A DNA stretch of 25,297 nucleotides. Origin: an uncultured Acetatifactor sp. (GTDB taxonomy: Bacteria; Bacillota; Clostridia; Lachnospirales; Lachnospiraceae). The stretch's first letter is position 1. Each line of letters starts with the position of its first letter. Below, one piece after another: positions 24,203 through 25,297 of the stretch. The position numbers and the translations under genes were made by a program. The notes beneath the pieces are model-generated. The model ran no database searches. It saw nothing but the letters and a program-made list of their open reading frames with translations, and had not been told where the DNA came from. The stretch spans positions 1 to 25,297 of the forward strand of contig CAJTLR010000010.1 in assembly GCA_910577185.1 (NCBI GenBank), read 5' to 3'.

Positions 24203-25210
24203 ATGAGCCGGAAAGACTGTGTATTTCAGACTGGATTGGTCTCCGTTGTCACTCCGGTCTACAATGGGGCGCTTCACTTGTCCGGGATGCTGGACTCCGT
24301 TCTGCGCCAGACTTATTCCCGAATGGAACTGATTTTGTCAGACGATGGTTCGACAGATGGGACGCTGGCTGTGGCAGAGAGCTATCGGGAAAAATTTGCC
24401 GCCAGGGGGTATGGCTACCGCATTGTCCGGGGAGAACACAGGAATGCTTCTGCCGCAATCAACAGGGGATTGCCCTATGTGACGGGAGAATACCTGATCT
24501 GGCCTGACAGTGATGATGTGCTGGAACCGGAGTCCGTGAAAAAAAGAGTGGATTTTCTGCAGGGACATCCGGAATATAGCTGTGTCAGGTCGCTGGCTTA
24601 TTATTTTGATGCCGCCACCGGGGAGGTAAGCAATCAGAGGGACGAGCGGCAGGGAGATTTGTCCCAAAAAGATTTGTTCTGGGAGATTCTGGAGGCCAGG
24701 ACTTTTGTGTGCTGTGGCTGCTATATGCTGAAAACCCGGAAGTTTTTTGAAATCTACCGGGAGAGGCAGATCCCGGAATATGACGTGGGCCAGAATTTCC
24801 AGATGCTTCTGCCGTTTCTGTTTTATCATAAATGTCCGACCATTCCGGAGGAACTCTATGGAGTGGCCAAGCGGGAAGGGAGCCATTCCAGAAGGAAGCT
24901 GACGCGGGACGAAGAAGAAAAGAAATACCGGGACTATGAAGCGCTGGTGGACGATATTGCCCGAATCTGCCGCATGGAGGACCAGGCCTCCCAAGACCGG
25001 ATTATCTGCTGGAAGGAGAGGCGGCGCTATCAGATTTCGATAAAATACGGTCATATCAGGCCTGCGTTTGCCGCCATGCGCAGCCTGAACAAATATGGAG
25101 AAGGGCAGGTAAGTATGGCCCTAAAGGAATTCATATGGCATTTTTTTGTGAACGACTGGGTGAAAGAAAAAATATATCCTGTCTACCGAAAAATATTACA
25201 CAAAAAATAG
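24203..25210 (+). CDS. GT2 family glycosyltransferase
   Basis: The 335-residue protein has VVTPVYNGALHL (15-26), LSDDGSTDGT (45-54) and the DXD motif in WPDSDDVLEP (100-109), so it is a GT-A inverting transferase. The WPDSDD form and the following VDFLQGHPEY are seen in GT2 enzymes of capsule loci. The C-terminal 100 residues are basic and hydrophilic, with no membrane helix. GAGGTG lies 9 bases before the ATG. It follows the pyruvyltransferase-like gene after 89 bases; a weak TTGATA-N17-TAAAGA pair in that gap is not convincing as a promoter. Confidence 0.85.
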   Translation: MSRKDCVFQTGLVSVVTPVYNGALHLSGMLDSVLRQTYSRMELILSDDGSTDGTLAVAESYREKFAARGYGYRIVRGEHRNASAAINRGLPYVTGEYLIWPDSDDVLEPESVKKRVDFLQGHPEYSCVRSLAYYFDAATGEVSNQRDERQGDLSQKDLFWEILEARTFVCCGCYMLKTRKFFEIYRERQIPEYDVGQNFQMLLPFLFYHKCPTIPEELYGVAKREGSHSRRKLTRDEEEKKYRDYEALVDDIARICRMEDQASQDRIICWKERRRYQISIKYGHIRPAFAAMRSLNKYGEGQVSMALKEFIWHFFVNDWVKEKIYPVYRKILHKK

Positions 25211-25260
25211 ATTACCGGAAGCTTTCAACCAGATAGTTTTTCCAGCCACAACCATAGGAC

Positions 25261-25297
25261 ATGGACAAGCCGGTAGAGCGGCGGGATACGGCGGGGG
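25261..25297 (+). CDS. Possible start of a further gene, cut by the window edge
   Basis: An ATG at 25261 opens a frame that stays open for the 12 codons left in the window (MDKPVERRDTAG). The AGGA ahead of it is only one or two bases away, so the start is doubtful. The 50 bases between the last GT2 gene and this point hold no terminator or other feature I can support. Confidence 0.2.
   Translation, partial: MDKPVERRDTAG

Overview
The window is a 25 kb stretch of a surface or extracellular polysaccharide locus, almost certainly from a Gram-positive anaerobe of the Clostridia. Lachnospiraceae is my best guess, from the moderate GC content, the strong GGAGG-type ribosome binding sites and the FrhB / DUF1919 / pyruvyltransferase gene set. 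That placement is inference. Eighteen complete genes are packed almost end to end: 17 on the + strand and one on the - strand. There is no RNA gene, CRISPR array, insertion sequence or integrase, and no gene-free stretch longer than about 180 bases.

Block 1 (about 100-14138, +) looks like one long transcript. Its first half is a Pel-type synthase cassette: an SDR-PelD fusion with a c-di-GMP-type RxxD motif, a PelE-like membrane/repeat protein, a large GT-C-like membrane protein that is not a canonical Pel component, a DUF2194 PelA-like membrane-anchored protein, the PelF glycosyltransferase and the PelG transporter. No PelB or PelC is present, as expected for a cell without an outer membrane. 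The second half adds a DUF2304 small membrane protein, a GT4 and a DPM1-like GT2 glycosyltransferase, and a DUF4874/DUF4832 protein without a signal peptide.

The junction (14079-15665) holds the only minus-strand gene. It is a membrane-anchored paralog of that DUF4874/DUF4832 protein, placed tail to tail with it so that the two coding ends overlap by 60 bp. An extended -10 promoter candidate lies upstream of its start.

Block 2 (15666-25210, +) is a more ordinary capsule/exopolysaccharide set: Wzx-like flippase, GT4, FrhB-like iron-sulfur protein, DUF1919 protein, PglK-like ABC exporter, GT2, polysaccharide pyruvyltransferase-like protein and another GT2. A possible next gene starts at the right edge.

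Working model (inference): block 1 makes a cationic amino-sugar Pel-like polymer under c-di-GMP control through PelD, with PelF polymerising and PelG exporting. The GT-C-like protein and the DUF4874/DUF4832 pair may modify or trim it. Block 2 makes and exports a second, lipid-linked glycan that may be pyruvylated. The most unusual parts are the apparently catalytically dead SDR domain fused to PelD, the extra GT-C-like gene inside the pel cassette, and the anchored/soluble convergent DUF4832 pair, which may stand in for the missing PelA hydrolase.
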